In this document: positions 28,580 to 37,426 of the stretch, in pieces
Layout: each line of letters opens with the position of its first letter
How positions within the stretch are numbered: the first letter of the stretch is position 1
Notes under the pieces: generated by a model
The model's database searches: none
What the model saw: the letters and a program-made list of their open reading frames with translations, nothing else
What the model was told of the DNA's origin: nothing
Program-made: the position numbers and the translations under genes
NCBI GenBank assembly: GCA_030681515.1
Contig: JAUXSE010000011.1
Span: 1-64,000, forward strand
Reading direction: 5' to 3'
From: Geothrix sp.
GTDB lineage: Bacteria > Acidobacteriota > Holophagae > Holophagales > Holophagaceae
DNA length: 64,000 nucleotides

Positions 28580-30750
28580 CAGATGGACTCGTAGCGGCGG
28601 CGCAGGCGCTGGCGTACCAGCTCCGCGGCGGTGTTGAGGATGAAGGTGAAGATGAAGAGCAGGAACGCGGACAGGAACAGCACGCGATAGAGGGTTCCGT
28701 GGAGGGGGGCTTCGGGGATTTCGACGGCGATGTTGGCGGCGAGAGTCCGCATGCCGTTGAAGGGGCCCCAGTCCATGATGGGCGTGTTGCCCGTGGCCAT
28801 GAGCACGATCATCGTTTCGCCAATGGCTCGCCCCAGGCCCACCATGGTGGCCGAAAAGATGCCGGGGCTAGCGGTGGGCAGCACGACGCGCCAGGCCGTC
28901 TGCCAGGGACTGGCTCCGCAGGCGAGGCTGGCGGAGGTCAGGGACCGGGGCACGCTGGAAAGGGCGTCCTCGCTGATGGTGAAGATGATGGGGATGACGG
29001 CGAATCCCATGGCGAAGCCGACCACCACGCTGTTCCGCTGATCGTAGGTGATGCCCATGGCTGTCTGCAGCCAGGTGCGGTAGCTGCCATCCATCATCGT
29101 GCGCTCGATCCACGGCCCGGCCAGGCTGGCCACCCACAGGCCCGCCAGCAGCACCGGGACCGCCCAGAGAACCTCCCGGCCGCTCCCGAAGGCGTTGCGG
29201 AACGTCAGGGGGAGTCTGCCCCAGAAGGGGGCGAACAGCAGCGCGAGCAGGAGCACGGCGAAGGGGTAGACGAGGATCTCCATGGCCAGCCGTTCGAGCA
29301 GAGGGGCCATCACGAGGGCCGCCAGGAACCCGAGGACCACCGACGGAAGCGCCGCCATGATCTCCACGGTGGGCTTGATGGCGTTCCTGAGGCGCGGAGA
29401 GGCGAACTGGGAGGTGTAGAGGGCGCCGAGGACCGCCAAGGGGAAGGCGAAGAGCATGGCGTAGAGGGTGCCCTTGAGGGTTCCGAAGACGAGCGGCACG
29501 AGGCTGAATTTGGGCTCGAAGTCGTCGGCCCCCCCCGTGCTCTGCCAGACGTACTCGGATTTCCCGTACCCCTCGTAATGCGTCTTCCCCCACAGGAGGC
29601 CGAAACTGACCTCGGGATGGGGCGCGTCGAGGGACCAGAGCCGAAGGGCCCCGGTGGCGTCGTTCGCGTGCAGGATCAGGTCGCCCCTTGGCGCCAGGGT
29701 CGCCATGCCCGGGCCGTCCAGCTGGACGGAGAACAGCCGGCGCTCCGTGGTGAGGTGGTCCACGACCGCCTGGGACGGGGTCCATGCGAGGAACCGCTTG
29801 TCCCGCTGGCTGGGCTGGAAACCCAGCACGGGACCGTGGAGGCGGGGGAAGCCATGAAAGGCCTGGAGCTGGAAGACCTCGTTCACGCGGACCCACTGGT
29901 AGGCACCGAGCTTCCCGAGGGCGCCCCCGACGAGAAGACTCTGCTGTCCGAGGACGAATCCCAGGGATTGGATGGGCTCCCCGAAATCCGCGGATGAAAG
30001 AAGGCTCCCGGCCTCTGGATCAAGGTCGAGCAGGCGGCCTTCCTGGGTGCCGACGAAGAGGTTCCTGCCATCGCCACTCCAGACGGCGGTCGTGGGGTGC
30101 AGGGCGGGATCGTGCGGGAGCGGTTTCCAGACGAGCGCCGCGGAAGCCTCCAGCGGGGATTCCGCCCACACGATTCCATCCCGGGTGCGGGCCACGACCC
30201 TCAGGGTGAGTCCCCCGCCCAGGCCCCCTCCCTCCAGAAGCCTGAAGTGGAGGAGCTCGATGGGCACCTGCGCCAGGGGAAGTCCGCCCTGCCAGTGGGG
30301 TTCCAGGGTCCACTGCGCGGGGTCGTTCTCACCGGGGGGCTTGGACCAGGCCAGGCGGGCGATGGACAGGCGGCCATCCGCCCCGATGACCAGGCATTCT
30401 CCCCGCGGGTTGGGCGGGGTGAAGGCCTGCCAGGGCAGGGGGGGGCCTCCGCCGGGCGCGGGAAGCGCCGTGCCCTCCGGGAAGCGCAAGGCCCTCAAGC
30501 CCTCTGCCCGGGAAACGAGTACTCCGGCCTTTCCGGATTCATCCAGCCAGGAGCCGCCGGAACGATGGGCCTGGAGGGTCCCCACGGACCTGACCAGCGG
30601 CGGAACGAACAAAGGAACGGCTTCCTTCATGATGAACAGGAGCATGGCCAGCACGGCGCCGATGATCAGGATGCCGCCACCGGAGATGGTGAAGGCCATG
30701 AAGCGGTCCATGCGCTGGGCGCGGCCCTGGTTTGAAGGAGTGCTGGGCAT
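28579..30750 (-). CDS. pstC: Phosphate ABC transporter permease PstC, long form with propeller-like insert
   Basis: The 723-residue permease has one TM near the N-terminus (about 18-42). A ~360-residue domain follows (about 50-415), whose repeated short strands with GDGR, GTQEGRLLDLD and DATGALRLWSLD turns look like a WD40-type beta propeller. The permease core comes last (about 430-715), with the EAA loop EDALSSVPRSLTSASLACGAS. Standard PstC is about 310 residues. The insert should face the periplasm, where it could contact PstS, the outer membrane or the PstA insert. It lies 89 bp downstream of pstS, past a strong hairpin. Confidence 0.92.
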   Translation of the reverse strand: MPSTPSNQGRAQRMDRFMAFTISGGGILIIGAVLAMLLFIMKEAVPLFVPPLVRSVGTLQAHRSGGSWLDESGKAGVLVSRAEGLRALRFPEGTALPAPGGGPPLPWQAFTPPNPRGECLVIGADGRLSIARLAWSKPPGENDPAQWTLEPHWQGGLPLAQVPIELLHFRLLEGGGLGGGLTLRVVARTRDGIVWAESPLEASAALVWKPLPHDPALHPTTAVWSGDGRNLFVGTQEGRLLDLDPEAGSLLSSADFGEPIQSLGFVLGQQSLLVGGALGKLGAYQWVRVNEVFQLQAFHGFPRLHGPVLGFQPSQRDKRFLAWTPSQAVVDHLTTERRLFSVQLDGPGMATLAPRGDLILHANDATGALRLWSLDAPHPEVSFGLLWGKTHYEGYGKSEYVWQSTGGADDFEPKFSLVPLVFGTLKGTLYAMLFAFPLAVLGALYTSQFASPRLRNAIKPTVEIMAALPSVVLGFLAALVMAPLLERLAMEILVYPFAVLLLALLFAPFWGRLPLTFRNAFGSGREVLWAVPVLLAGLWVASLAGPWIERTMMDGSYRTWLQTAMGITYDQRNSVVVGFAMGFAVIPIIFTISEDALSSVPRSLTSASLACGASPWQTAWRVVLPTASPGIFSATMVGLGRAIGETMIVLMATGNTPIMDWGPFNGMRTLAANIAVEIPEAPLHGTLYRVLFLSAFLLFIFTFILNTAAELVRQRLRRRYESI

Positions 30751-30791
30751 GTCGTCTCGTCAAAGGCGGCCCGGGTGGGGCTTGGGTCAAC

Positions 30792-30830
30792 ACGCGGGTG
30801 TGCCGGAGGTTCGCTCCGGCACACCCGCGT
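30792..30830 (-). terminator. 17-bp hairpin between pstS and pstC
   Basis: A perfect 17-bp GC-rich stem (30792-30808 with 30814-30830) has a 5-nt loop. No U-tract follows on the minus strand. Its place after the binding-protein gene fits a partial terminator or an mRNA-stabilising stem that keeps PstS more abundant than the membrane subunits. This effect is inferred. Confidence 0.75.
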
Positions 30831-30839
30831 CAAGCTGGG

Positions 30840-31814
30840 CTACTTCAGTTTGGCGACTTCCTCTGCCTCCATCTTGGCGGTGAGAGGAAGGAAACCATCC
30901 TTGACCACGATCTCCTGTCCTTCCCTGCTGAGCACGAATTTCAGGAACTCGCGGGTCAGGGGATCCACGGGCTTCTTCGGATCCTTGTTGATGTAGACAT
31001 AGAGGAACCGGGACATGGGGTACTTCCCGCTCAGCGCGTTTTCATAGGTGGCGGCGAACACGGCTCCACCGTTCTTCTTCTCGTCGGACAGGGGCACGGC
31101 CCGGACACCGGAGGTCGCGTAGCCGATGCCGCTGTAGCCGATGGCAAGCCGGTCGGAACCGACACTCTGAACGACGGAGGAGGAACCAGGCTGCTCTTTG
31201 ACCGTGTCCTTGAAGTCCCCCTTGAAGAGGGCATGCTCCTTGAAGTAGCCGTAGGTGCCGCTGGCGCTGTTGCGGCCGTAGAGGCTGAGGGGCTTGGGGG
31301 CCATGTCACCGGTCATGCCCAGGTCAGCCCAGGTCTTGATCTCCTTGGCATGGCCACCCTTGCGGGTCTTCGAGAAGATGGCATCCACCTGCTGCATGCT
31401 CAGGGACTGGATGGGATTCCCCTTGTTCACGAACACGGCCAGGGTATCAATGGCGACGGCGATCTTGGTGGGCTTGTAGCCGAACTTCTTCTCGAACTTG
31501 TCCGTCTCCTCGTTCTTCATTTCCCGGCTCATGGGGCCCAGCTGGCTGGTGCTTTCGATGAGGGCCGGAGGGGCGGTGGTGGAACCCTTGCCTTCCACCT
31601 GGATCTTCACGGCGGGGTATTTCTTGTTGAACCCCTCGACCCAGTAGGCCATCAGGTTGTTCAGGGTGTCGGAACCGATGGAATTCAGGTTTCCGCTGAC
31701 GCCGGACACTTTCTTGTAGGTGGTGACCTTGGGGTCCACCTTGATGGTCTGCGCGGTGGCAGACAGTCCCACCAGAGCGGCCAGCATGGCCTGGGCCAGG
31801 ATTCGGATCCTCAT
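30840..31814 (-). CDS. pstS: Phosphate ABC transporter substrate-binding protein
   Basis: The 324-residue protein has a signal peptide (residues 1-22, MLAALVGLSATAQ) and the PstS fold: a GNLNSIGSDTLNNLMAYW phosphate-loop region, GKGSTTAPPALIESTSQLGP, and GRNSASGTYGYFKEHAL contributing phosphate ligands. It binds phosphate in the periplasm and delivers it to PstCA. ATG 31814 is chosen, with GGAGG about 6 nt upstream. It heads the pstSCAB-phoU-phoB run and is divergent from the rne/rng gene. Confidence 0.95.
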   Translation of the reverse strand: MRIRILAQAMLAALVGLSATAQTIKVDPKVTTYKKVSGVSGNLNSIGSDTLNNLMAYWVEGFNKKYPAVKIQVEGKGSTTAPPALIESTSQLGPMSREMKNEETDKFEKKFGYKPTKIAVAIDTLAVFVNKGNPIQSLSMQQVDAIFSKTRKGGHAKEIKTWADLGMTGDMAPKPLSLYGRNSASGTYGYFKEHALFKGDFKDTVKEQPGSSSVVQSVGSDRLAIGYSGIGYATSGVRAVPLSDEKKNGGAVFAATYENALSGKYPMSRFLYVYINKDPKKPVDPLTREFLKFVLSREGQEIVVKDGFLPLTAKMEAEEVAKLK

Positions 31815-32142
31815 GGATGCCTCCTTCGATGTCCGTGATCCTGAGGGGCAATCGTGAAGTCCATCCATATGGGCTGTGACATCCTTGTAACTTCGATCCA
31901 GGGATCCAGCTTGCCTCGCGGGAAATAAGTGGGTCTAATGCTTGAAGATCCCGCGTGCTGTCCGAGGCACCGCCCGCGCACGGGGGTCGCGACCATCCCG
32001 TTTGTTCCATCCCCGGGTGGCCGAAGTCAGGGCAGGGCCCCCTTCGGTTTCCCAACCTCCCATCCCGTCATCCATCCCCAGGGCCGCCGAGCCTGCAGGG
32101 CGTAAGCCGCAGCCAGGTCCCTGGGCCCCTAGAGGAGCCTCC
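31815..32142. promoter_or_regulatory. Divergent pstS / rne intergenic region with a possible Pho box
   Basis: This 328-bp region separates the divergent pstS and rne/rng genes and should hold both promoters. At 31874-31891 two heptamers, CTGTGAC and TTGTAAC, are spaced 11 bp apart start to start. That is the spacing of PhoB box repeats (CTGTCAT consensus), although on the strand opposite to pstS. The right half (about 31940-32140) shows no clear gene. I see no riboswitch or RNA gene here. Confidence 0.35.
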
Positions 32143-34374
32143 TTGAGCCCCAAGAAAACCATGATGATCAACGCCACGGATCCAGAAGAGATCCGCGTGG
32201 CCACCCTGATTGACGGCGTGCTGTTCGACTACGACGTCGAGTTCCTCCATAACGAGAAGATCAAGGGCAACCTCTACAAGGCCCGGGTCGTCCGCGCGGA
32301 CACCAGCTTGCAGGCCGCGTTCGTCCACTTCGGCGGCCAGAAGAACGGGTTCCTCCCCATGGGCGAACTGCCGCGGGATCTGAGTGGCGATGGCCGCCGG
32401 GGCCGCATCCAGGACGTGCTCCAGCGGGACCAGGAGATCCTCGTCCAGGCCGTGCGCGAGGAGCTGGGCAGCAAGGGCGCCATGATGACCGGCCAGATCA
32501 GCCTGGCGGGCCGCTACCTGGTGATCACGCCGGGGAATCCCGTGAACGGCATCAGCCGGAAGATCGAGGCCACCGAGGAACGGCGCCACTTCAAGCAGCT
32601 CATTGACACGCTGGAAATCCCGGAAGACATCGGCGTCATCGTCCGCACCGCCAGCCTGGGCGTCACCCGGGAGGACTTCCAGCGCGACCTGGAGTACCTG
32701 CTGGATACCTACAAGGAGGTGCTGAACCGCTACAAGCACCGCCATGGCGTCGGGCTGGTGTGGCAGGAGGACGATGTCGTCACCCGCACCCTCCGCGACA
32801 CCTTCAGCGCCGACGTGGAGGAAGTCCAGATCGACGACGAGGACACCTTCCACGCCGCCCAGTCCTTCTTCAAGCGCACCATGCCCCAGTACCTCGACGT
32901 GCTGAAACACTACACGGGCAAGAAGCCCCTGTTCTCCCGCCACCAGCTCGAGGAGCAGATTGACCGGGTCTATGGCCGCAAGGTGCCCCTGCCCAGCGGC
33001 GGCGCCCTGGTGCTGGACCAGACCGAGGCCCTGGTGGCCATTGACGTGAACAGCGGCAAGACCTCCGGCGACGGCGTGGAGGACATGGCCTTCAAGACCA
33101 ATATGGAAGCCGCGGACGAGGTGGCCCGCCAGCTGCGCCTGCGCGACCTGGCAGGGCTGATCGCCATTGACTTCATTGACATGAAGCGCGAATCCCACAT
33201 CCGATCCGTGCAGGACCGCCTGGTGGACTGCCTCAAGGCCGACAAGGCCCGCATGGAGGTGGGGAAGATCAACCGCTTCGGCGTGCTGGTCATGACCCGC
33301 CAGCGCATCCGGCCCAGCCTCCAGCACGTGAACCACGAGGCCTGCCCCACCTGCACCGGCACCGGCAAGGTGAAGACCATCGAGGCCATGGCCCTCTCCG
33401 TGGTGCGCAAGCTGCACGGCATCCTCGCCAAGGGCGGCATCGGCGAGATCCGGGTCAAGCTGGCTCCGGCCATCGCCGCCGCGGTACTCAATCAGAAGCG
33501 CCGCGAGCTGACGCAGATGGAGGAGGAGAGCGAGGCGAAGATCCTCATCCAGGCCGACTGGTCCATGGGCTACGGCGAGATGGCGGCCGAGATCGAGCGG
33601 GCCGAGGAGGCCCCGGTCGAGAAGCCGGCCCCCAAACCCCATCGGGAGAAGGGTACCCCTGAGGACGAGACCGTGGTGCTGGGCGGCGACAGCCCCATCT
33701 CCTTTGAAAAGGCCCTGGGCATTCATGGTGATGGCCCCAAGGAGCCCAAGAAGGAGGCCTTCAAGTACGACCGCCGCGATCTCCAAAGGGCGGCCCTGGA
33801 TGAACGGGAGCGCCTGCGGGCCCTCTTCGAAAGCGCCAAACCCGAGGACGACGAGGCCGAGGACGGTTCCGAGGAATCCGGTGACGAGCCCAAGGGCGAT
33901 GGCACCAAGCGCAAGCGCCGCCGGCGCCGGCGCAAGGCCGGACCGGACCGGGCCGGCGAGGCCGCGACCCTGGCCACGCCGTCCGGGAACCGGGCCGAGT
34001 CCCTGTCCCCGCCCGAAACGCAGCCTGAGCCCCCCAAGGCCACACCGGGCCTGGTGGCCAGCCTCCTCACGCCCAGCCCACGCCCGCGGATCGGAGCCGC
34101 CAAGCCTGCGTCCGTGGCGGCTGTGGAGCCCGCCAAGCCCAAGCGGACGCCCCGGGCAAAGGTGGCCTCCACCCCGGCACCAGCCCCGGCTCCGGAACCT
34201 GTGATCGAGACTCCGGCCAAGACGAAGGCCGCCCCGAAGGCCAAGGCCGCCAAGCCCCCCGCGAAGAAGGCCGCCAAGGCCGCGGATGCGGTTCCGGCCC
34301 AGGCCGCGGAGGTCCAGGTGGTGGGGGCCCCCAAGCCCAAGACGACCCGGGCCAGGAAGGCCAAAGCCGAGTAG
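32143..34374 (+). CDS. Ribonuclease E/G family protein
   Basis: The 743-residue protein has an N-terminal S1 RNA-binding region (about 15-125) and the RNase E/G catalytic core, with GGALVLDQTEALVAIDVNSG and IDFIDMKRESH carrying the metal-binding acidic residues. A CPTCTGTGK zinc-link motif follows, then a long disordered tail (about 495-743) with an Arg-rich patch (KRKRRRRRRK, about residue 590) and Ala/Pro/Lys repeats. The tail resembles an RNase E-type RNA-binding scaffold more than plain RNase G. The family processes rRNA and decays mRNA. TTG 32143 is chosen because GAGGAG lies 5 nt upstream; ATG 32161 has none. Confidence 0.92.
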   Translation: MSPKKTMMINATDPEEIRVATLIDGVLFDYDVEFLHNEKIKGNLYKARVVRADTSLQAAFVHFGGQKNGFLPMGELPRDLSGDGRRGRIQDVLQRDQEILVQAVREELGSKGAMMTGQISLAGRYLVITPGNPVNGISRKIEATEERRHFKQLIDTLEIPEDIGVIVRTASLGVTREDFQRDLEYLLDTYKEVLNRYKHRHGVGLVWQEDDVVTRTLRDTFSADVEEVQIDDEDTFHAAQSFFKRTMPQYLDVLKHYTGKKPLFSRHQLEEQIDRVYGRKVPLPSGGALVLDQTEALVAIDVNSGKTSGDGVEDMAFKTNMEAADEVARQLRLRDLAGLIAIDFIDMKRESHIRSVQDRLVDCLKADKARMEVGKINRFGVLVMTRQRIRPSLQHVNHEACPTCTGTGKVKTIEAMALSVVRKLHGILAKGGIGEIRVKLAPAIAAAVLNQKRRELTQMEEESEAKILIQADWSMGYGEMAAEIERAEEAPVEKPAPKPHREKGTPEDETVVLGGDSPISFEKALGIHGDGPKEPKKEAFKYDRRDLQRAALDERERLRALFESAKPEDDEAEDGSEESGDEPKGDGTKRKRRRRRRKAGPDRAGEAATLATPSGNRAESLSPPETQPEPPKATPGLVASLLTPSPRPRIGAAKPASVAAVEPAKPKRTPRAKVASTPAPAPAPEPVIETPAKTKAAPKAKAAKPPAKKAAKAADAVPAQAAEVQVVGAPKPKTTRARKAKAE

Positions 34375-34380
34375 CTCCGC

Positions 34381-35103
34381 ATGTCCCTCTATTGGCTGGC
34401 ACCTCTCGCGTCCCTAGCCACCCTTCTGGGTGGCTGGGGCGTGGTGCGTTTCCTCCAGGGCCGGGCCCAGTTCATGCGTCTGCTCTCCGGCGTCGCGGCG
34501 GGCTACCTGCTGTCGCTGACCCTGGTCCGCATCATCCCCGAAAGCCTGGAGGCGAAGGGTGGGGAGGTCAACGCCCTGTGGGTTCTCGGGGGCTACCTGC
34601 TGGTCCACGTCATGGAGCACGGCATCACGCTGCACTTCCATTACGGCGAAGAGACCCACGCCGAGGGTTCGCCCCTCAGTGGCGTGCTGGCCCTGGTGGG
34701 CCTTTCGCTGCACAGCCTCATGGACGGCGTGGCCATCGCCGCGGCGCTCTCCACCAACAGCAACCTGGGCCCCCTGGTGGTGATGGGCATCCTGTTCCAC
34801 CGCATCCCCGAGGGTGGCACCATCGCCTCGATCTTCCTGGCCCGCGGCTTCGGGAACCGCGCCGCCCTGCTGGCCTCGGGAACGCTGGCCCTGGCCGCCC
34901 TGGTGGGGTCCGCCGGGCAGTCCCTGCTGAACCTTCCCACGGGCCCGATCCTGGGTCTCACGGCGGGTCTCACGCTCTATGTCGCCAGCTCCGACCTGCT
35001 GCCCGAGGTCCAGAAGGTGTCGGGCTTCCGCAGCACGGTGGCCCTGCTGTCAGGCGTGGGGATCTTCCTCCTCAGCGCGCGGCTGCTGCCGCACCTGCAC
35101 TGA
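34381..35103 (+). CDS. ZIP-family metal transporter
   Basis: The 240-residue membrane protein has about eight TM helices and the ZIP metal-site motifs HSLMDGVAIAAAL (TM4) and HRIPEGGTIA (TM5). A His-rich loop (HGITLHFHYGEETH) precedes TM4. ZIP proteins bring Zn or related divalent metals into the cytosol. It starts 6 bp after the RNase gene and ends 7 bp before lptD, so the three are one transcription unit. The exact metal is not decidable. Confidence 0.88.
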   Translation: MSLYWLAPLASLATLLGGWGVVRFLQGRAQFMRLLSGVAAGYLLSLTLVRIIPESLEAKGGEVNALWVLGGYLLVHVMEHGITLHFHYGEETHAEGSPLSGVLALVGLSLHSLMDGVAIAAALSTNSNLGPLVVMGILFHRIPEGGTIASIFLARGFGNRAALLASGTLALAALVGSAGQSLLNLPTGPILGLTAGLTLYVASSDLLPEVQKVSGFRSTVALLSGVGIFLLSARLLPHLH

Positions 35104-35110
35104 GCCCTCC

Positions 35111-37426
35111 ATGCGCGGGATCCGGAAAGGGAGCCAAGGCCTGATGCTGGGAGCCCTGTCGGCTCTGCTGGCGGCGCAGGAGATTCCATCCATCCCGGTA
35201 CCGCCGCCCCTGGATGCGCCAACGCCGGCGGAACTGCTTCCGCTCCGGCCCTTCCAGATGGAGCGGGGACCGGGTGCCTCCCGGGTGCCCTTCGACTGGC
35301 GCGGGGAGAAGGTTCGGGAAGAGGGGGATGTCTGGATTCTGGAGCAGGGCGCCATCCAGACCGAGGGTCTGCTGCTGCTGGCGGATCGCATCGAGTACCG
35401 GATCCCCGACGGACGCCTCGTGGCGGAGGGGCATATCCGGCTGGAGGGCCCTGATCTCCGCCTCCGGGGCGAACGCCTGCAGATGGACTGGAAACGGCGC
35501 TCGGGCGAGGCCTGGGCACTCCAGATGGACCTTCCGCCGAACTGGACGCTGCGGTCCAGCCATGTGGCCTTCACAACCCTCCGGACCTGGGCCTTCGACG
35601 AGGTGGAGCTGAGCCCCTGTCCCGAGGAGAAACCTGGCTGGAAGGCCCGGCTGTCGAGCCTCAAGGTGGATCTGGATGGGTTCGCCACCCTGTGGAACGC
35701 GAGGATCCTGATGGGGGCCGTGCCCATCTACTACGTGCCCTACGCCATCTATCCCGCCCAGGCCCAGCGCACCTCCGGATTGCTGCCCCCCCGGCTGGGC
35801 GCTTCCAGCACCTTCGGCAGCACGGTCGGGCTGTCCTACTACCAGACCCTCGGCGACCGGGCGGATATGACCTTGGCGCCGGAGTACTTCAGCAAAGAGG
35901 GCGTCCTCTGGGGCGGCGAGGCCCGCTGGCGGCCGGATCTGACCCACCAGGGCAGCTTCTCGGGCCAGACCATCCAGCAGCGCAGCCTGGACGCGCGGAG
36001 GTATCGCTATTCGCTGAAAGAAGTCTGGCAACGGGAGGACGGCTGGCAGTTCACCGCCGACGTGAACCAGGCTTCGGACAGCCTGGTGGACGCGGATTTC
36101 GGCAAGGGGCTCGGCTACCTCGGCGCCACCAGCTTCGACTCGGCCCTCTACCTGGGCCGAAACTTCACCTTTGGAAGCCTGAGCCTCTCCGCGGCGGAGC
36201 AGCGCAGCTTCTTCTTCACGACGGATCAGGGCGATCCCTTCTACAGCCCGGAATTTCCAGCCTCCCTGCGGCGGCAGACCCTGCCCCAGGGGGAGTTCCG
36301 GTTCTTTCCCGTTTCGCTGCTGGGCCCGCTCTACCTGGACGGCGGTGTCCGGATCAGCCGGTTCGCCTATCGCATCGAAGGCAGCACGGCGGCCCCGGAC
36401 AGCAGCTACGCCTGGGGCCGCCAGGATGCCAGCACCCGCCTCCACGGGCGTCTGGGCCAGTGGGGCCCCTTCCGGGCCGATCTGGAAGTGATGGGGCGCG
36501 GCACCCACTACGGTTCCACCCTCGCCTCCCCCGTGTTCGATCCGGCGGCCGGGGCCGATGGCACCGTGGTCAATCCAGCCACCAGCCCTTTCGTGGTGAA
36601 TGGAGCCGCGGCCACGCGATTCCTGGCCTCGGGGCATCTGCGGCTATCCGGCCCCCAGGTCGGCCGCACCTTCAAGGACGTGTCCATCCTCGGCTACAAG
36701 GGGGAGTTGAAGCACGTGGCGGAGCCCTACTTCGGACTGACGGAAACGAGCCGGTACGGAGAGGCGGGCCTGCTGCCCCGCTTCGACACGGTGGATTCCT
36801 TCCCCGGTGTCAATGAAAGCGCTTCCGGCGAGCGCAGCTTCGAAGTGGGGCTCAAGCAGCACATCCTTGGACGGCCATCGGCCGGCGGAGGATTCGCGGA
36901 TCTGGCCCGCCTGCGGATCGCCACCCGCTACCATGCCTCGCCGATCATCCTCAGCGACGGGCGCTACAAGAAGGGCTGGTCGTCCGTGGATACGAATCTC
37001 GACGTGGAACCCGATGACCGCCTCCGCATCAGCCTGCATCGCTCTTCGGATCTGGGCGCCGGTGGGTCCGACGACGCCTTGAGTGTGGACGTGAAAGCCC
37101 GGAATGGCAGCCGGCTGAACCTCGCCTATTTCTCCACGGGCATCAACCGGTTCCTGGTGCGTCAGCAGGGCCTTCAGTTCGGGGGGATCCAGCGGGTCTG
37201 GGACGACCGGCTGCGCCTCGAATTCAGCGCCAACTACGATTTCAGGACGCGCGGTTTCGCCTCCAGCCAGGTGGCGCTGGCCTATGTGGAACCCTGCGTG
37301 GCCTATGTCCTGAAATACACGCATGTGGCCTTGAACACCGTGCTGGTGTCCGGGGGCCGGGAGGATCGCCTCGACCTCACCCTGACCCTGAGAGGGTTGG
37401 GCGATCTCTTCAGCTTCCGCCAATGA
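35111..37426 (+). CDS. lptD: LPS-assembly outer-membrane protein LptD
   Basis: The 771-residue protein has a signal peptide (about 1-22), an N-terminal OstA/LptA-like beta-jellyroll (about 60-180: GDVWILEQGAIQTEGLLLLA, LVAEGHIRLEGPDLRLRGE) and a large C-terminal LptD barrel (about 190-771). The barrel start shows the conserved GAVPIYYVPYAIYP. LptD with LptE inserts LPS in the outer leaflet. ATG 35111 starts the signal peptide. Its 3' end overlaps the convergent diguanylate cyclase gene by 17 bp. With KdsB and GmhB elsewhere in the window it indicates a real LPS layer. Confidence 0.9.
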   Translation: MRGIRKGSQGLMLGALSALLAAQEIPSIPVPPPLDAPTPAELLPLRPFQMERGPGASRVPFDWRGEKVREEGDVWILEQGAIQTEGLLLLADRIEYRIPDGRLVAEGHIRLEGPDLRLRGERLQMDWKRRSGEAWALQMDLPPNWTLRSSHVAFTTLRTWAFDEVELSPCPEEKPGWKARLSSLKVDLDGFATLWNARILMGAVPIYYVPYAIYPAQAQRTSGLLPPRLGASSTFGSTVGLSYYQTLGDRADMTLAPEYFSKEGVLWGGEARWRPDLTHQGSFSGQTIQQRSLDARRYRYSLKEVWQREDGWQFTADVNQASDSLVDADFGKGLGYLGATSFDSALYLGRNFTFGSLSLSAAEQRSFFFTTDQGDPFYSPEFPASLRRQTLPQGEFRFFPVSLLGPLYLDGGVRISRFAYRIEGSTAAPDSSYAWGRQDASTRLHGRLGQWGPFRADLEVMGRGTHYGSTLASPVFDPAAGADGTVVNPATSPFVVNGAAATRFLASGHLRLSGPQVGRTFKDVSILGYKGELKHVAEPYFGLTETSRYGEAGLLPRFDTVDSFPGVNESASGERSFEVGLKQHILGRPSAGGGFADLARLRIATRYHASPIILSDGRYKKGWSSVDTNLDVEPDDRLRISLHRSSDLGAGGSDDALSVDVKARNGSRLNLAYFSTGINRFLVRQQGLQFGGIQRVWDDRLRLEFSANYDFRTRGFASSQVALAYVEPCVAYVLKYTHVALNTVLVSGGREDRLDLTLTLRGLGDLFSFRQ

